DNA of 55,693 nt, taken from Bacteroidota bacterium. Its GTDB lineage: Bacteria > Bacteroidota > Bacteroidia > Cytophagales > Cyclobacteriaceae. Location of the stretch: positions 1 to 55,693 of the forward strand of contig CANIVF010000024.1 in NCBI GenBank assembly GCA_947470895.1, in the 5' to 3' direction. The notes beneath the pieces were generated by a model that searched no databases, was not told where the DNA came from, and was given only the letters and a program-made list of their open reading frames with translations. Shown in pieces: positions 36,134 through 44,784 of this stretch. The first letter of the stretch is position 1, and each line of letters starts with the position of its first letter. The position numbers and the translations under genes were made by a program.

Positions 36134-36249
36134 GTGTAATTGTTTGATACACGGAAACCGTGTTATCGTTTAGTTTAAACGCCTCTTGGCTCGAATCCGC
36201 CTTGAGCGGCTACGCAGAAAGCGTGTTTCTACGGGAATTTGGAGGAGTG
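36134..36249 (-). promoter_or_regulatory. Long structured 5' leader of the DEAD-box helicase mRNA
   Basis: The leader predicted from the -7 box at 36255-36262 is about 115 nt, unusual among the 10-70 nt leaders seen here. It contains a perfect ACACGG-TTT-CCGTGT hairpin close to the start codon and a CCGC/GCGG stem further up. Cold- or autoregulated leaders of RNA helicase genes are known, so control at the RNA level is possible. This is inference. Confidence 0.4.
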
Positions 36250-36254
36250 ATGCA

Positions 36255-36262
36255 CAAAGGTA
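36255..36262 (-). promoter_or_regulatory. -7 box of the DEAD-box helicase (TACCTTTG)
   Basis: Exact TAnnTTTG on the minus strand in the gap to the patatin gene, which lies upstream on the same strand. Confidence 0.5.
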
Positions 36263-36284
36263 CCTAAATAATCACAGAGTAACA

Positions 36285-37163
36285 CTATATACTTTTGTAT
36301 TGCTTATAAGCCAGATGAAATGCCTTGCGACCTTCTTCAATAATTTCATTGGCGCGATAAAATTCAAACACTCCGCAAGCATCGCGCGATACGTTTACAA
36401 CAAGATCAGGTTTATGTACTTGAATCATTAACTCAGTAAGACGATCTTGAGTGAGATCGTATGATTTGTTGAGGATATCAAAGAGCCCCAGGTTTTCGGC
36501 CGTGTTCTCATTTTTATTTTCAAAGCGTGGTAGTGTAGCGCGAATGAAGTCAAGCATTTTCAGATAAGCTGCTTTTTCGGTATTATCTTCTATGGGAGGA
36601 TTATTTTTCCCGTAAGGAATGTTGGCATTAATGTTAACAGCCACAATAATTTCTCCTTCTGCTTTTTTTACCAGATCAATCGGAAGGGGATTGAGTACAC
36701 CGCCATCTACCAATTGTGATTTGCCATTGATTACCGGAGTGAATACGGTTGGTATTGCTATGGAAGATCGCAGTGCTTTGAATAAACTGCCTGTACGGTA
36801 ATGCACTTCTTTTTTATGCAATAGGTCAGAAGCCACTGCCGTGAACGGAGTTTTAAAATGCTCGATCTGATGATCACCAATAAACTCTTCCATGGCTTTG
36901 AATACTTTCTCCCCTTTTACAAAGCCCTGACCGGATAGTGTGAAATCAAGTAACATGAATACATCCATCTTACTGAGTTTGATGAGCCAGTGTTTATACT
37001 CAGCCAAATATCCGGCACAGTGAATACCACCGACCACAGCACCCATGGAGCAACCTACTATTTCTTTGATTTGAAATCCTTCTTTTTCTAATTCTTCAAT
37101 CACGCCAATGTGCGCCATGCCTCGTGCGCCACCACTGCCTAATACCAAACGAACGTTTTTCAT
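36285..37163 (-). CDS. Patatin-like phospholipase
   Basis: A 292-aa patatin-fold lipid hydrolase with the oxyanion hole GSGGARGMAHIGV near residue 9, nucleophile GCSMGAVVGG (G-x-S-x-G) near 38 and the catalytic aspartate in LVDGGVLNPLP near 153. The Ser-Asp dyad is complete. No signal peptide is visible, so it is probably cytoplasmic or membrane-peripheral (RssA-like). It has an exact -7 box 20 nt upstream with a GGAGGTG sequence between box and start. Confidence 0.92.
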   Translation of the reverse strand: MKNVRLVLGSGGARGMAHIGVIEELEKEGFQIKEIVGCSMGAVVGGIHCAGYLAEYKHWLIKLSKMDVFMLLDFTLSGQGFVKGEKVFKAMEEFIGDHQIEHFKTPFTAVASDLLHKKEVHYRTGSLFKALRSSIAIPTVFTPVINGKSQLVDGGVLNPLPIDLVKKAEGEIIVAVNINANIPYGKNNPPIEDNTEKAAYLKMLDFIRATLPRFENKNENTAENLGLFDILNKSYDLTQDRLTELMIQVHKPDLVVNVSRDACGVFEFYRANEIIEEGRKAFHLAYKQYKSI

Positions 37164-37182
37164 TCTTCTACTTTACACCTCC

Positions 37183-37190
37183 CAAAGGTA
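37183..37190 (-). promoter_or_regulatory. -7 box of the patatin gene (TACCTTTG)
   Basis: Exact match on the minus strand, 20-27 nt before the ATG. The overlapping GGAGG is one of few purine-rich Shine-Dalgarno-like sequences in the window. Confidence 0.55.
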
Positions 37191-37264
37191 ATAAAATGCT
37201 TAGCGATCATTACACCGTGTGCATGGAAGAGAGAAACTTAAAAATTCATTCCTTCAATTCATGA

Positions 37265-38104
37265 TCAAATCAAATGGTGAAAGGCGAGAAGTGGTATTTC
37301 TGTATAATGAGAGGTCTTGGCTGTCAGGCTGGGATTATAAATTTTTTCAAACCAGGTGCGCTTGTGGGTGAATAGTGCAAATAAATCAATAGAAGAATCT
37401 TTAATGATTTTGTCTAGTCCCATACTTACAGTATGATCATTTTCTATTTTATAGGAAATTTTTGAATAGGAGGTTGCTGTAATGACTTCTTTCATAAAGT
37501 TTTCCATGGAGTTTGATTCATCACTTTCTTCATCAATGGAGACATCCACATGTCCGAGAATTATTTCGCAATGGAATGTTTGAGCAATGAGGGCTAGTTT
37601 TTTTAAACTCTCCAATTCTTTGAATGAGAAGTTGGTGGCAAACAATATTCTTTTTGGAGGGCGGTAGCTGCAACCGGAAGGAACCGCCAGTACCGGGCAC
37701 TCTGATTTTTCAATGATAGCCGAAGTATTTGAACCGAAAATCATCTTGGATAATTTATTAGCCCCTAATGTTCCCATAATAATGAGATCGACTTTATTCA
37801 CTTTTGATGCGTTAAGAATTTCATCAACAGGTTCGCCAACACTAATCTGAGCCTTGCAAAGAATAGCAGTATATTCCTTTGCGATGGTGTCAGTAATCAC
37901 TTTTAGTTTTCCCCCGGCCTCACGTGAAGCGTCTGCCACTTCGTCTGCAATCATTGAGCGGAATGGATTTTCTTTTGATAGGATCGGGGCATAAACATGC
38001 AATATGAGCAGTGTTGCTCCGGTTTGGGCTGCAATCTCGACAGCGTATTCTAAGGCCTGGTTTGCATTGGATGAGAAATCGGTTGGAAACAATATGGCTT
38101 TCAT
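37265..38104 (-). CDS. Tandem universal stress protein (UspA family)
   Basis: A 279-aa cytoplasmic protein of two Usp domains. Domain 1 (about 1-145) begins KAILFPTDFSSNANQALEYA and keeps the nucleotide-binding IMGTLGANKLSKMIFGSNTSAIIEKS-type loop (G-x2-G-x9-G-S/T). Domain 2 (about 150-279) is degenerate and lacks that glycine-rich loop. Members bind ATP or AMP and respond to stress. It is a single gene between patatin and the divergent FKBP gene. Confidence 0.9.
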   Translation of the reverse strand: MKAILFPTDFSSNANQALEYAVEIAAQTGATLLILHVYAPILSKENPFRSMIADEVADASREAGGKLKVITDTIAKEYTAILCKAQISVGEPVDEILNASKVNKVDLIIMGTLGANKLSKMIFGSNTSAIIEKSECPVLAVPSGCSYRPPKRILFATNFSFKELESLKKLALIAQTFHCEIILGHVDVSIDEESDESNSMENFMKEVITATSYSKISYKIENDHTVSMGLDKIIKDSSIDLFALFTHKRTWFEKIYNPSLTAKTSHYTEIPLLAFHHLI

Positions 38105-38265
38105 ACTTCTGATGTTTGCTGGTTAAGTACCGCTTTATAAATGATAGTGCCAATGACCAAAATCAGTTTTATCAAAACACTTAGTGAATCATCTTCCATT
38201 TTTTTAAGCTATCATTTGAAATTTTTCTTTCCTTTGCGTGTTAATCAGATCATAAAAAACTTAAA

Positions 38266-39165
38266 ATGAAGGTAATTTTTCCCATATCACTTATTGCAGT
38301 TTGCTTTTCAATGTTTATTTCGTCCTGTTCAGATTTAAATTCTGATCCCGGGCTTTCTTTCGAAGCCCAGTTAGCGAAGGACACCACTGCTATAGGCACT
38401 TATCTAAGATCAAAAAGTATAACGGCTCAAAAAGATGCCAGTGGATTACGGTTTGTTATTGACTCATTAGCCTCTGGGTTTGCACCCCGAAATTCCGGTA
38501 CGGTCAAATTTAAATACGTAGGCCGGTTCCTTTCAGGAGCGATCTTCGATCAGGGCGAAATTACTGGTCCTGTCAATACGTTTGTCGCGGGATTTCAAAT
38601 TGCTCTTTCATTGCTCACAGAAGGTTCAAAAGGAAAGTTCTATATTCCTTCCGGGTATGCCTATGGCGAATCCGGTTCAACAGGAATTCCTCCGAATTCT
38701 ATCCTGATATTTGAAATAACACTATTAGATATTGTTACCTCAGAAACTGAAAAGCAACGATTAGCTACCGATACCGTTGCGATCGATAATACTTTAAACA
38801 CTAAGGCCATTATCGCTATTAAGGACAAGACGGGTATTCGATACGTGATCACTCAGTCGGGTAGCGGTTCAACACCTGATATTTACAGCAAAGTAAAGAT
38901 TAACTATACCGGTAAGCTGATTTCTACAGGGGATGTGTTTTTCACAGGTTCCAGTCAACCTTCTGATGCATTTGATAGTCGTGTTATCAATTTTTTACCT
39001 GGCTTTCAGGCGGTGATACCAAAACTTAATGCCGGTAGTAAGGTAACGGTATATATTCCCTCAGGCCTTGCATTTGGAGCTCAAACATTTACCAGTGGGT
39101 CGGTTTCAATAGCCGCCAACTCAAACCTGATCTATGATATTGAGCTGGTGAGTTTTGTGAATTAA
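38266..39165 (+). CDS. Lipoprotein with two FKBP-type peptidyl-prolyl isomerase domains
   Basis: A 299-aa lipoprotein: signal peptide ending CFSMFISSC (lipobox ISSC), then two FKBP domains (about 75-160 and 205-298). Each has the VKFKYVGRFLSGAIFD / VKINYTGKLISTGDVF strand, a FVAGFQIALSLLTEG / FLPGFQAVIPKLNAG segment and a YIPSGYAYGESG / YIPSGLAFGAQ loop. It likely assists folding of periplasmic or outer-membrane proteins. Several aromatic pocket residues differ from classic FKBP, so activity may be low. A near match to the -7 box (TTCCTTTG) lies about 30 nt upstream. Confidence 0.88.
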   Translation: MKVIFPISLIAVCFSMFISSCSDLNSDPGLSFEAQLAKDTTAIGTYLRSKSITAQKDASGLRFVIDSLASGFAPRNSGTVKFKYVGRFLSGAIFDQGEITGPVNTFVAGFQIALSLLTEGSKGKFYIPSGYAYGESGSTGIPPNSILIFEITLLDIVTSETEKQRLATDTVAIDNTLNTKAIIAIKDKTGIRYVITQSGSGSTPDIYSKVKINYTGKLISTGDVFFTGSSQPSDAFDSRVINFLPGFQAVIPKLNAGSKVTVYIPSGLAFGAQTFTSGSVSIAANSNLIYDIELVSFVN

Positions 39166-39278
39166 GTCTTCTTTTTTCAGACACCATTTAAATCAATCGC
39201 CCTCTGCTCTTGTAAAAGACATTGGGCTGTCAGTCGCTTTTCATTATCTTTTGAAATAATCAAACTGTTATTTCAAAA

Positions 39279-42200
39279 ATGAAAAGCCTTTACTCTTTTT
39301 TGCTGGTGTTGATCATAGGCACGGGAATGCACGCGCAACCTGTCACTTCATACGATTCTAAATATTTTGATAAACTCAAATGGCGTAACATTGGTCCGCA
39401 GCGCGGTGGTCGTTCACTAGGCGCCACAGGTAGTCCGGGCAGACCCAACGAATACTACTTTGGAGCCACCGGTGGAGGATTATGGAAAACTACCGATGGG
39501 GGTTTAGAATGGGAGGCCGTTACCGATGGACAAATTTCAAGCTCATCGATTGGCGCTGTGGCAGTTGCCGAAACCAATCCTGATATCATTTATATCGGGG
39601 GAGGCGAAACTCAACTTCGAGGTAGTATCACCCAAGGCGATGGCGTTTATAAATCGGTGGATGGTGGAAAAACATGGCGTCATATTGGGTTAAAAGAAAC
39701 ACAGGCAATCTCCCGCATTCGTGTTCATCCGACCAATCCTGACATTGTATATGTAGCAGCACTCGGCCATCCGTATGGCGATAATGAAGAGCGTGGAGTA
39801 TTTAAGTCCATCGATGGTGGCAATACCTGGAAGAAAGTTTTATATGTAAGCCCTAAGGCCGGAGCCGCAGATTTGATTATCGATCGCACCAATCCTAAAA
39901 TTATGTATGCATCTACCTGGCAAGTCTATCGCAAAACTTGGAAGATGTGGGGCGGTGGCCCGGATTGTAAACTATGGAAATCGGAAAACGGTGGAGAGAC
40001 ATGGAATGAGTTGACGAAAAATCCCGGTATGCCAGAAGGACCTTTGGGTAAGATAGGAATCACAGTTTCGCCTGTCGATGGCAAGCGCCTGTGGGCCATT
40101 GTAGAAGCCAATGATGGTGGTGTATATCGTAGTGATGATGCCGGAGCTACCTGGAAAAAAACCAATGATGATCGCAAACTTCGTCAGCGCGCTTTTTATT
40201 ATTCACGCATTTATGCCGATCCGTTTGATCGTGAAACCGTCTATTGCCTCAATGTTGATTTTTGGAAATCTACCGATGGCGGTGTCAAATTCGATCTGGA
40301 GATTCGCGGCAAGCATGGCGACTATCATGATCTGTGGATCGATCCTAATAATCCCATGCGCATGATTGTTGCCGATGATGGCGGTGGTTCTGTTTCTGTG
40401 AATGGGGGAAAGAGTTGGACGGATCAGGATTATATCACTACTCAGTTTTATCACGTTACAACAACGAATCACGTGCCTTATCATGTTGCCGGTGCTCAAC
40501 AGGATAATTCAACCATTGCTATTCCAAGCGAAGGCTGGGGGCACATGAATGAATTAGGACAATGGGGCTACGATGTGGGTGGTGGCGAGAGTGGTTACAT
40601 TACTTCTCATCCCGATAATCCAAATATCTTTTATGCCGGAAGTCAGGGAGCGTTGCTTACACGTAAAGATGTAACCACCGGGCAAACCCGCGACATACAA
40701 GTGTATCCAAGATTTTTTTCAGGTGAGCCTGCAAGTTCATTGCCTGAACGTTGGCAGTGGACGTATCCCATTGTGTTCTCACCAAAAGATGCCAATATGC
40801 TATTCACCTGTTCACAACATGTGTGGCGCACGACTAATGACGGACAGAGCTGGGAAAAAATTAGTCCGGACTTAACGTATGCTGATCCCGAAACACTGGG
40901 TCTTACTGGTGGAGAAATCACCAAAGACATGAATGGCCCTGAGATTTATGCGACTGTCTTTGCATTGGCTCCATCCAATCATGATGTAAATACCATTTGG
41001 GCTGGTTCTGATGATGGTAAGATTCACATTACTCGAGATGGAGGAAAGAAATGGATTGACATTACTCCGAAAGAATTACCTAAAAATTCTGTCGTGGCCA
41101 TCATCGATGAGTCGAAACATAATCCGGGCACTGCATATGTTGCGGCATTCCGTTATCAGGTGGATGACAGGCAGCCGTATGTTTTTCGTACACGCGATTT
41201 CGGAAAGACATGGACTAAGATTGTAACCGGAATCAAAGACGGACATTTTTCAAGATCAGTCCGTGAAGATCATGTTCGTCCGGGACTTTTATTTTTAGGA
41301 ACCGAGCATGGCGCTTATGTGTCATTCAATGCTGGTGACAACTGGCAACCGTTACAATTGAATTTACCGGACACGCCAATTCGCGATCTTGTGATCAAAG
41401 ATAATGATGTGGTGCTGGGCACACACGGCCGTGGATTCTGGATTTTGGACGACATTCAACCCTTGCGTCAACTTACTCCTGAGTTAATGAAGCAGGATGT
41501 AATTCTGTTTCAGCCAGCCGATGCCATTCGCGGTGTATATGATGCTTCCTTTCAATATTATTTAAAAGATAAAATGGATTCGGTGGTGGTTGAAATTCTA
41601 GAAGAAGATGGAGATCTCGTGCAGCGATTTGTTGGAAAAGGCTCAGAAGTAAAAGCCGATGCTGGCGACTGGTGGGGCCGAGGTCAATCGAAACCAACAG
41701 CGGGACAAGGACTCAATACATTTGTGTGGGCATTACGCTATACGGGTGCTACTATATTTGATGGCATGATCATCTGGGGAGCGCGTCCTCAAAACGGACC
41801 TGAGGCACCCATCGGAAAATATCAGGTAAGGCTTACTGCAGGAAGTTACACCAGGACCTATCCGTTTCAGATAAAAATGAATCCGAACCTGAAGGGCGTT
41901 ACTGAAGCAGATTTAAAAGAGACCTTTGATCTGGCAGTAAAAATTCGTGATCGCGAAAGTCAGGCGAATGAAGCAGTAATCAAGATCAGAAAAATCCGCA
42001 AGCAACTGGAAGAAGGTTTGAAAACAAACAGTGATCCTGAAGTGACGAAGTTTGCTAAAGACATCATAGCAAAAATCACTGTCGTGGAAGAAGACTTGTA
42101 TCAAACCAAAAACCGAAGCGGACAAGATCCACTTAACTTTCCTATCAAGTTAGGCAATCGTATTTCAGCGGTGCGCAGAAGTTTGGAAACCGGTGATGGC

Positions 42201-42332
42201 AAACCGACAGCAGGTGTTTATAAAGTATTTGATGAGCTCTCTAAAGAGTTGGATGGGCATCTTACAAAATTGAATGCCATCCTGAATGGTGAATTGCCAT
42301 CACTCAATCAAAAATTGAATCTGAATAAATGA
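39279..42332 (+). CDS. Sortilin/BNR beta-propeller secreted protein (glycosyl hydrolase-like)
   Basis: A 1017-aa secreted protein with signal peptide (LLVLIIGTGMHAQ). Two beta propellers (about 30-720) are built of BNR/Asp-box and sortilin-type repeats: ATGGGLWKTTDGGLEWE, GVYKSVDGGKTWRHIG, GVFKSIDGGNTWKKV, VWRTTNDGQSWEKIS. A C-terminal region (about 740-1017) holds a beta domain and a charged helix bundle. Such proteins in Bacteroidota are annotated as glycosyl hydrolases or VPS10 proteins, but catalytic residues are not obvious. It overlaps the next gene by 4 nt, so it belongs to an operon with catabolic enzymes. Confidence 0.85.
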   Translation: MKSLYSFLLVLIIGTGMHAQPVTSYDSKYFDKLKWRNIGPQRGGRSLGATGSPGRPNEYYFGATGGGLWKTTDGGLEWEAVTDGQISSSSIGAVAVAETNPDIIYIGGGETQLRGSITQGDGVYKSVDGGKTWRHIGLKETQAISRIRVHPTNPDIVYVAALGHPYGDNEERGVFKSIDGGNTWKKVLYVSPKAGAADLIIDRTNPKIMYASTWQVYRKTWKMWGGGPDCKLWKSENGGETWNELTKNPGMPEGPLGKIGITVSPVDGKRLWAIVEANDGGVYRSDDAGATWKKTNDDRKLRQRAFYYSRIYADPFDRETVYCLNVDFWKSTDGGVKFDLEIRGKHGDYHDLWIDPNNPMRMIVADDGGGSVSVNGGKSWTDQDYITTQFYHVTTTNHVPYHVAGAQQDNSTIAIPSEGWGHMNELGQWGYDVGGGESGYITSHPDNPNIFYAGSQGALLTRKDVTTGQTRDIQVYPRFFSGEPASSLPERWQWTYPIVFSPKDANMLFTCSQHVWRTTNDGQSWEKISPDLTYADPETLGLTGGEITKDMNGPEIYATVFALAPSNHDVNTIWAGSDDGKIHITRDGGKKWIDITPKELPKNSVVAIIDESKHNPGTAYVAAFRYQVDDRQPYVFRTRDFGKTWTKIVTGIKDGHFSRSVREDHVRPGLLFLGTEHGAYVSFNAGDNWQPLQLNLPDTPIRDLVIKDNDVVLGTHGRGFWILDDIQPLRQLTPELMKQDVILFQPADAIRGVYDASFQYYLKDKMDSVVVEILEEDGDLVQRFVGKGSEVKADAGDWWGRGQSKPTAGQGLNTFVWALRYTGATIFDGMIIWGARPQNGPEAPIGKYQVRLTAGSYTRTYPFQIKMNPNLKGVTEADLKETFDLAVKIRDRESQANEAVIKIRKIRKQLEEGLKTNSDPEVTKFAKDIIAKITVVEEDLYQTKNRSGQDPLNFPIKLGNRISAVRRSLETGDGKPTAGVYKVFDELSKELDGHLTKLNAILNGELPSLNQKLNLNK

Positions 42333-43120
42333 TTGTAGTAGTAGGTGTTCCCTTCGATGAATTTTCTTCGTTCCTTCATGGACCGGAGAAAGCTCCTCCT
42401 TTAATTCGCGCTGCTTATCATTCTGACTCCGCCAATTATTTTACCGAGAGCGGCATTGATCTTAAAAATCATACTGGAATACATGACACTGGTGATTTGC
42501 ATTTGCCTTCCGGAAAGGAAGCGATCAATGCGATTGAATCAGGAATTCAGCAAGTGCTAAGTGGTCATGAAAAAATTCTTTCGTTGGGTGGCGATCATTC
42601 GGTCACGTATCCGATTGTGAAAGCCATTTCAAAAAAATATGGTAAGCTCAACATTCTTCATATTGATGCGCATCCCGATCTCTACGATCACTTTGAGGGA
42701 AATAAGTTTTCTCACGCCTGCCCGTTTGCACGGATCATGGAAGAAGGACTTGCTTCGCGTTTGGTGCAAGTTGGAATCCGGACGATGAATACTCACCAAC
42801 GTGAGCGAGCCAACCGTTTTGGTGTGGAAGTATTGGAAATGAAAAATTGGCATTCCGTTTACCAAATCAAATTTGATGGACCGGTTTATATTTCACTTGA
42901 TATGGATGCTATTGATCCGGCCTTCGCACCCGGAGTATCGCACCATGAGCCGGGTGGTTTTACTTCGCGTGAAATCATTTCCATTCTTCAAAATATTAAG
43001 GGCAATGTGATCGGTGCCGATCTCGTGGAATTCAACCCTACCCGCGATGCATCCGGCATTACGGCCATGCTTGCCGCCAAACTTTACAAAGAGTTACTGG
43101 ATGTGTTGTTACGTGCTTAG
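42329..43120 (+). CDS. Agmatinase/arginase family ureohydrolase
   Basis: A 263-aa binuclear manganese enzyme. Metal ligands are visible in LGGDHSVTYP near residue 90, ILHIDAHPDLYDH near 112 and the paired aspartates of SLDMDAIDPAFAPGVSH near 190, followed by the EPGGFTSRE loop and a C-terminal EFNP glutamate. The DMDAIDP text and the short length favour agmatinase or formimidoylglutamase-like enzymes over arginase; which amidine is the substrate cannot be read from sequence. The ATG overlaps the upstream stop (ATGA). No signal peptide. Confidence 0.87.
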   Translation: MIVVVGVPFDEFSSFLHGPEKAPPLIRAAYHSDSANYFTESGIDLKNHTGIHDTGDLHLPSGKEAINAIESGIQQVLSGHEKILSLGGDHSVTYPIVKAISKKYGKLNILHIDAHPDLYDHFEGNKFSHACPFARIMEEGLASRLVQVGIRTMNTHQRERANRFGVEVLEMKNWHSVYQIKFDGPVYISLDMDAIDPAFAPGVSHHEPGGFTSREIISILQNIKGNVIGADLVEFNPTRDASGITAMLAAKLYKELLDVLLRA

Positions 43121-43142
43121 ATTTACGTTCAAAATTCTGTTC

Positions 43143-44762
43143 ATGCGATACTCTTTTCTCCTTGCACTTTTATTGATATCAACTTCGCTACTGGCTCAAT
43201 ATGATGTGATTCTAAAAAACGGAATGATCTATGATGGCTTAGGTGGCCAGCCATATCGTGGTGATGTTGCTATTCGTAAGGATACGATTGCTGCGATCGG
43301 AAATCTATCGGCATCCAGCGCCAAAAAAATTATCGATGTGAATGGCAAAGCAATCTCACCAGGCTTTATTAATATGTTGAGCTGGGCCGATGGCTCTTTA
43401 TTAAAAGACGGTCGCTCGATGAGTGATATTAAACAAGGCGTAACACTGGAAGTATTTGGCGAAGGCTGGAGCCCCGGTCCACGCAATAAGAAAAACAGTA
43501 AGGATACTTTGTGGACAACCTTAGATGGATATTTTAAAACACTCGAACGAAAAGGTGTGAGTACCAATTTTGCTTCGTTTGTTGGCGCTACCACCGTGCG
43601 CAATCTCGTATTAGGGTATCTAAATAGGAAACCAACACCGGACGAAATGAGTAAGATGAAGAACCTGGTTGAGGAAGCGATGAAGCAAGGTGCCATGGGT
43701 GTTGGCTCCTCCCTTATTTATGCTCCGGCTGATTATGCATCCACCGAAGAGTTGATCGAACTGAACAAAGTGGTGGCAAAATACGGAGGTATGTACATCA
43801 CGCACATGCGCAGTGAGAGTGACAAAATATATAAAGCATTGAACGAAGTGTTTACCATCTCGCGTGAAGCGAAGGTGCCAGCCGAAATATATCATCTGAA
43901 AATCAATAACACCTGGAACTGGAATAAAGTAGACACTGTGCTTGCCAAGATTGACAGTGCGCAACAGTCGGGTTTAAAGATTACTGCGGACATGTATACC
44001 TATAATGCGAGTGGCACCAATCTCACCGCTCGCTTACCTACGTGGGTGCAGGAGGGTGGTGCAACGGCAATGCGCAAGCGATTTAAAAATCCTGAGCTGC
44101 GAAAAAGAGTATTGAGGGAATTGGAGTTGGGCATACCCACACGTAACTCCGATCCGAAAGATGTGATGATCCTTGGTTTTCGAAAAGATTCATTGAATAA
44201 CCTATATCGCGGCAAGCGATTAAGTGAGGTTGCTCAACTTCATGGAAAGAGTGCTGACGAAACCATGCTCGATATTATCGCAGCTGATAAATCGGGAGTG
44301 CCTGCTATTTTCTTTTTGATTTCGGAAGACAACGTGAAGAAGATGCTGGCCATGCCTTATGTAAGCATTTGCTCAGATGCGGGTTCTATTCCTGCTGAGG
44401 AGCCTTATACAAAAGAGTCTACTCATCCGCGTTCGTATGGAAGTTTTGCGCGACTGCTTTCACGCTATGTGCGTGATGAGAAAGTGATGCCGCTTGAAGA
44501 AGCGGTGCGTAGAATGACTTCACTCCCGGCATCGAACTTAAAAATTGCAAAGCGAGGAAGCTTGAAGGTAGGCAACTTTGCTGATGTGGTGGTGTTTGAT
44601 CCCGATCAGGTTCAGGACAAAGCGACATTCGATAACTCGCACGCTTATGCGGAAGGAATCGATCACGTGTTTGTGAATGGTGTGCAGGTATTGAATGACG
44701 GTAATCACACGGGTGCTACACCGGGTAGGGTAGTAAGAGGCCCCGGATGGAAAGGCAAATAG
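43143..44762 (+). CDS. Secreted amidohydrolase, N-acyl-D-amino acid deacylase family (paralogue 1)
   Basis: A 539-aa amidohydrolase-superfamily protein with signal peptide (MRYSFLLALLLISTSLLAQ). The TIM barrel keeps YITHMRSE near residue 218, EIYHLK near 248 and the catalytic aspartate of ICSDAGSIPAE near 410, and ends with the ADVVVFDPDQV tail of the D-aminoacylase family. The N-terminal HxHxD motif is absent: residues 74-83 read GFINMLSWAD. A mononuclear-metal subfamily or altered activity is possible. The ATG at 43143, just before the signal peptide, follows agmatinase by 22 nt. It is closely similar to the gene at 46034. Confidence 0.85.
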   Translation: MRYSFLLALLLISTSLLAQYDVILKNGMIYDGLGGQPYRGDVAIRKDTIAAIGNLSASSAKKIIDVNGKAISPGFINMLSWADGSLLKDGRSMSDIKQGVTLEVFGEGWSPGPRNKKNSKDTLWTTLDGYFKTLERKGVSTNFASFVGATTVRNLVLGYLNRKPTPDEMSKMKNLVEEAMKQGAMGVGSSLIYAPADYASTEELIELNKVVAKYGGMYITHMRSESDKIYKALNEVFTISREAKVPAEIYHLKINNTWNWNKVDTVLAKIDSAQQSGLKITADMYTYNASGTNLTARLPTWVQEGGATAMRKRFKNPELRKRVLRELELGIPTRNSDPKDVMILGFRKDSLNNLYRGKRLSEVAQLHGKSADETMLDIIAADKSGVPAIFFLISEDNVKKMLAMPYVSICSDAGSIPAEEPYTKESTHPRSYGSFARLLSRYVRDEKVMPLEEAVRRMTSLPASNLKIAKRGSLKVGNFADVVVFDPDQVQDKATFDNSHAYAEGIDHVFVNGVQVLNDGNHTGATPGRVVRGPGWKGK

Positions 44763-44784
44763 ATGAACATAAAAGAAGTATGTT

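Noticed and set aside
38661-39165. Recent duplication of the FKBP domain
   Set aside because: The two domains of the lipoprotein share motifs, but their DNA and residues have diverged widely, so it is an old tandem arrangement typical of the family.
43229-43696. 155-codon antisense frame in the first deacylase gene
   Set aside because: Overlaps a gene with clear family motifs and has no recognisable domain.
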